Of a stretch of 64,000 bases of DNA, positions 62,514-64,000 are shown in pieces. The DNA lies in assembly GCF_012932915.1 (NCBI RefSeq), contig NZ_VCQU01000018.1:1-64000 (forward strand), read 5' to 3'. Every line of letters begins with the position of its first letter. Position 1 is the first letter of the stretch. Below the pieces are notes generated by a model. The model ran no database searches, had not been told where the DNA came from, and saw nothing but the letters and a program-made list of their open reading frames with translations. The stretch is from Antrihabitans stalactiti. Lineage in GTDB: Bacteria; Actinomycetota; Actinomycetes; Mycobacteriales; Mycobacteriaceae. Position numbers and translations under genes: made by a program.

Positions 62514-62806
62514 GACCAGCGTCGCGTGAGTCCACGGGTCTGCCTGCCGGCCCAGCACCCGGTGTGCCAGTGCCTACGGTCCTCGGCGCCGCCGATCGAA
62601 TCGGCAGGCCAGGCAACCACATGCGCGACGCCAGGACGAATCTCGTGGTCGCACGATGGGCACCGGTAGGTCTTGGTAGCGCGAGCGCCAGGAATCTGGC
62701 GGACGATGAAATCTTCGCCACCCTGCGGTCCGGACTCGACGCGGCCTGTGGCACTACGCAACAACACCGGCTGAGTCCGGTTTCGTTTGGGTTGGCGCCT
62801 CGGCAC
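62510..62806 (-). CDS. Small zinc-ribbon protein, conserved hypothetical
   Basis: The 98-residue basic protein has YRCPSCDHEI (CxxC), HVVAWP and RRHWHTGCW (HxxC), which together make a probable zinc site (two Cys, His, Cys). Arg-rich termini suggest nucleic-acid or ribosome contact. Annotated in some genomes as an ATP/GTP-binding protein without evidence. It overlaps the DivIVA-like gene end by 4 nt, and the enoyl-CoA hydratase gene lies 9 nt upstream of its start. Confidence 0.78.
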   Translation of the reverse strand: MPRRQPKRNRTQPVLLRSATGRVESGPQGGEDFIVRQIPGARATKTYRCPSCDHEIRPGVAHVVAWPADSIGGAEDRRHWHTGCWAGRQTRGLTRRWS

Positions 62807-62815
62807 CTTCCCAGT

Positions 62816-63736
62816 CTAGAGAAGCGCCCCGAAACTGCCGGTTATCGCGTCGTCTGTCAGTTCGTCGTGCACTCCGAGAAGTCCGACGTAGGCGTCCATA
62901 CTGTGCTCGGCATCGGCGGTCGAGAACGTCGCAATCGCGCTGGCCATCTCCATCCGAAGGGCTGCCCCGAACGGCCGGGCGCCCGCGTCGTACACCATTC
63001 GCTTGATCTCACGGGTGATCACCGGCGACCGCCGAGCCATCCGCTCCGCCACCGCGTTGGCGCAGGAGTCCAACTCCTGTGGTGCGACGACGTGATGCAC
63101 CAACCCCAGCTCCAACGCTTGATCAGCCGAGATCGAACGCCCCTCGAGCAGCAGCTCCAACGCGCGGCCGCCGCCGACCATACGGACCAATCGCTGCGTG
63201 CCGCCCGCTCCTGCCAGGACCGCAAGGCCAGACTCCGGCAGACCGATCTGGGTGTCGTCGGCCATCAGCCGAATGTCACACCCCAACGCGAAGACGCACC
63301 CCATACCGAGCCCGAGGCCGTTGATCGCCGTGATTACGACCTTGTCCATCCGATTCAACCGCTGCATCGACGCATAGATACGCGCCATCAGCAGCACATC
63401 GCCCATCGGTGTGCGACGCAGTATTCGATCGACCGCTCGACTGCGGCCCGCAATGCGTCCGCTTGCGGCGACTAACCGAGCCAACGGATACGGAACAGCG
63501 AACGGAGCTCGACGCGCTCCGTCCAGTAGGTCATGGACATTGAAGTGGGTGAGATAGGTCGAACCCTGACCGGTGAATATCACCGCTCCTACCGACCGAT
63601 CGCGCTCCAGCCGTCGAGTGAGATCGTCGAGCTCGATGCTCATCTGCACGTCGAAGAAATGCCGTGGCGGATTGTTGAACAGGACCGTGACAACGCGACC
63701 CCGTCGACTCACGGTCAAGCGCGGGACATCAGGCAT
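62816..63736 (-). CDS. Enoyl-CoA hydratase/isomerase family protein
   Basis: A 306-residue crotonase-fold protein with NGLGLGMGCVFALGCDIRLM (oxyanion hole and helix), LPESGLAVLAGAGGTQRLVR and ALELGLVHHVV. The Glu of LPESGL is at the place of one catalytic Glu, so hydratase or isomerase activity is possible. It is somewhat longer than EchA proteins because of a basic insert after residue 75. ATG 63736 overlaps the stop of the upstream alpha/beta hydrolase gene by 8 nt, so both are coupled. Confidence 0.88.
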   Translation of the reverse strand: MPDVPRLTVSRRGRVVTVLFNNPPRHFFDVQMSIELDDLTRRLERDRSVGAVIFTGQGSTYLTHFNVHDLLDGARRAPFAVPYPLARLVAASGRIAGRSRAVDRILRRTPMGDVLLMARIYASMQRLNRMDKVVITAINGLGLGMGCVFALGCDIRLMADDTQIGLPESGLAVLAGAGGTQRLVRMVGGGRALELLLEGRSISADQALELGLVHHVVAPQELDSCANAVAERMARRSPVITREIKRMVYDAGARPFGAALRMEMASAIATFSTADAEHSMDAYVGLLGVHDELTDDAITGSFGALL

Positions 63737-64000
63737 TCTGATGCGCCCGAACAAAGGTTGCGATTTCACGGGCTGTGAATTCCGGCTGGTCGAGGGAGAC
63801 GAACGTGTGACTGTCGGGAACCTCGACGATCCGGGCGTCGGGCAAGATCTCAGCCCACCGTTCCGCATGGGCAAACGGGAAGAATGGCGCATTTCTCGCC
63901 CACAGCAGCAGGACCGGCTTGTCGAACGACCGCAGGCGCTCCGCAGCAGCAACTGTGTCCCGATAGTCGATCGCGCGAAGGAATCGAGTCAGGTCCGAGC
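63729..64000 (-). CDS. Alpha/beta hydrolase, C-terminal part (runs off window)
   Basis: The last 89 residues of an alpha/beta hydrolase: FDKPVLLLWARNAPFFPFAH (acid strand), a RIVEVPDSHTFVSLDQPEF catalytic-His segment and the final helix TAREIATFVRAHQNA. The nucleophile elbow lies beyond 64000. It is coupled to the enoyl-CoA hydratase gene by overlap. Confidence 0.82.
   Translation of the reverse strand, partial: SDLTRFLRAIDYRDTVAAAERLRSFDKPVLLLWARNAPFFPFAHAERWAEILPDARIVEVPDSHTFVSLDQPEFTAREIATFVRAHQNA

Overview
The window reads as chromosomal DNA of a mycolic-acid actinobacterium of the Mycobacteriales, most likely Rhodococcus or a close Nocardiaceae relative. The evidence is a single-chain type I fatty acid synthase of about 3,070 residues followed by acpS, an antigen-85-type mycolyltransferase, the GlgE alpha-glucan pathway, the Mec/CysO/CysM cysteine system, high GC content, many GTG starts and tight ATGA/GTGA overlaps. 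Gene order matches pieces of the M. tuberculosis map (roughly Rv2518c-Rv2524c, Rv1322A-Rv1343c and an Rv0120c-like EF-G2 gene), but those pieces are joined differently here.

Layout. 1-147: apparent right end of an IS481-type element against a half copy of a palindromic repeat. 150-2596: an NmrA-like and FAD monooxygenase operon. 2.8-6.1 kb: L,D-transpeptidase lipoprotein and small or unknown proteins. 6.1-9.8 kb: MFS and TDT transporters and a class-C beta-lactamase-fold lipoprotein. 10-12.3 kb: phosphofructokinase and mycolyltransferase. 12.4-14.9 kb: DUF3618 protein, Bcp peroxiredoxin, DEAD-box helicase. 15.1-22.9 kb: lipoprotein, TetR regulator divergent from a drug ABC exporter, Ala/Gly-rich exported protein, a second TetR, EF-G-like GTPase, PlsC. 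22.9-25.4 kb: two Tat-type exported enzymes. 25.4-35.1 kb: acpS and fas. 35.5-37 kb: HNH protein, tRNA-Leu(TAG), two small membrane proteins. 37.1-43.8 kb: a ten-gene leftward run (clpS, DUF2017, P1 peptidase, mec, cysO, cysM, rhomboid, metallo-beta-lactamase phosphodiesterase, rph, rdgB). 43.9-51.7 kb: NAD salvage (pncB, pncA), DinG-like helicase, hydrolases, a GlxA-type regulator with its DJ-1/PfpI neighbour. 51.7-58.5 kb: glgP divergent from glgE-glgB. 58.5-64 kb: redox-dead thioredoxin/TPR protein, DUF3817, acetyl-CoA acetyltransferase, methylmalonyl-CoA epimerase, DivIVA-like coiled coil, zinc-ribbon protein, enoyl-CoA hydratase and a truncated alpha/beta hydrolase.

The genes form several working units. 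Fas and AcpS make and activate the acyl chains that the mycolyltransferase pathway ultimately uses. Mec releases the CysO C-terminus so that CysO thiocarboxylate can feed sulfur to CysM. GlgE, GlgB and GlgP build and degrade alpha-glucan. PncA and PncB recycle nicotinamide.

The most unusual signal is a dispersed near-perfect palindrome of about 40-46 bp (20-21 bp arms, 4-nt loop) present as three full copies and one half copy. The outer stem pairs covary between copies. The full copies lie upstream of three genes for serine or cysteine acyl-enzymes of the penicillin-recognising type, and the half copy abuts the insertion-sequence end. Other points: an EF-G-like gene with a strong ribosome-binding site but no canonical start codon, and a long nested dyad between the TetR gene and the ABC exporter.
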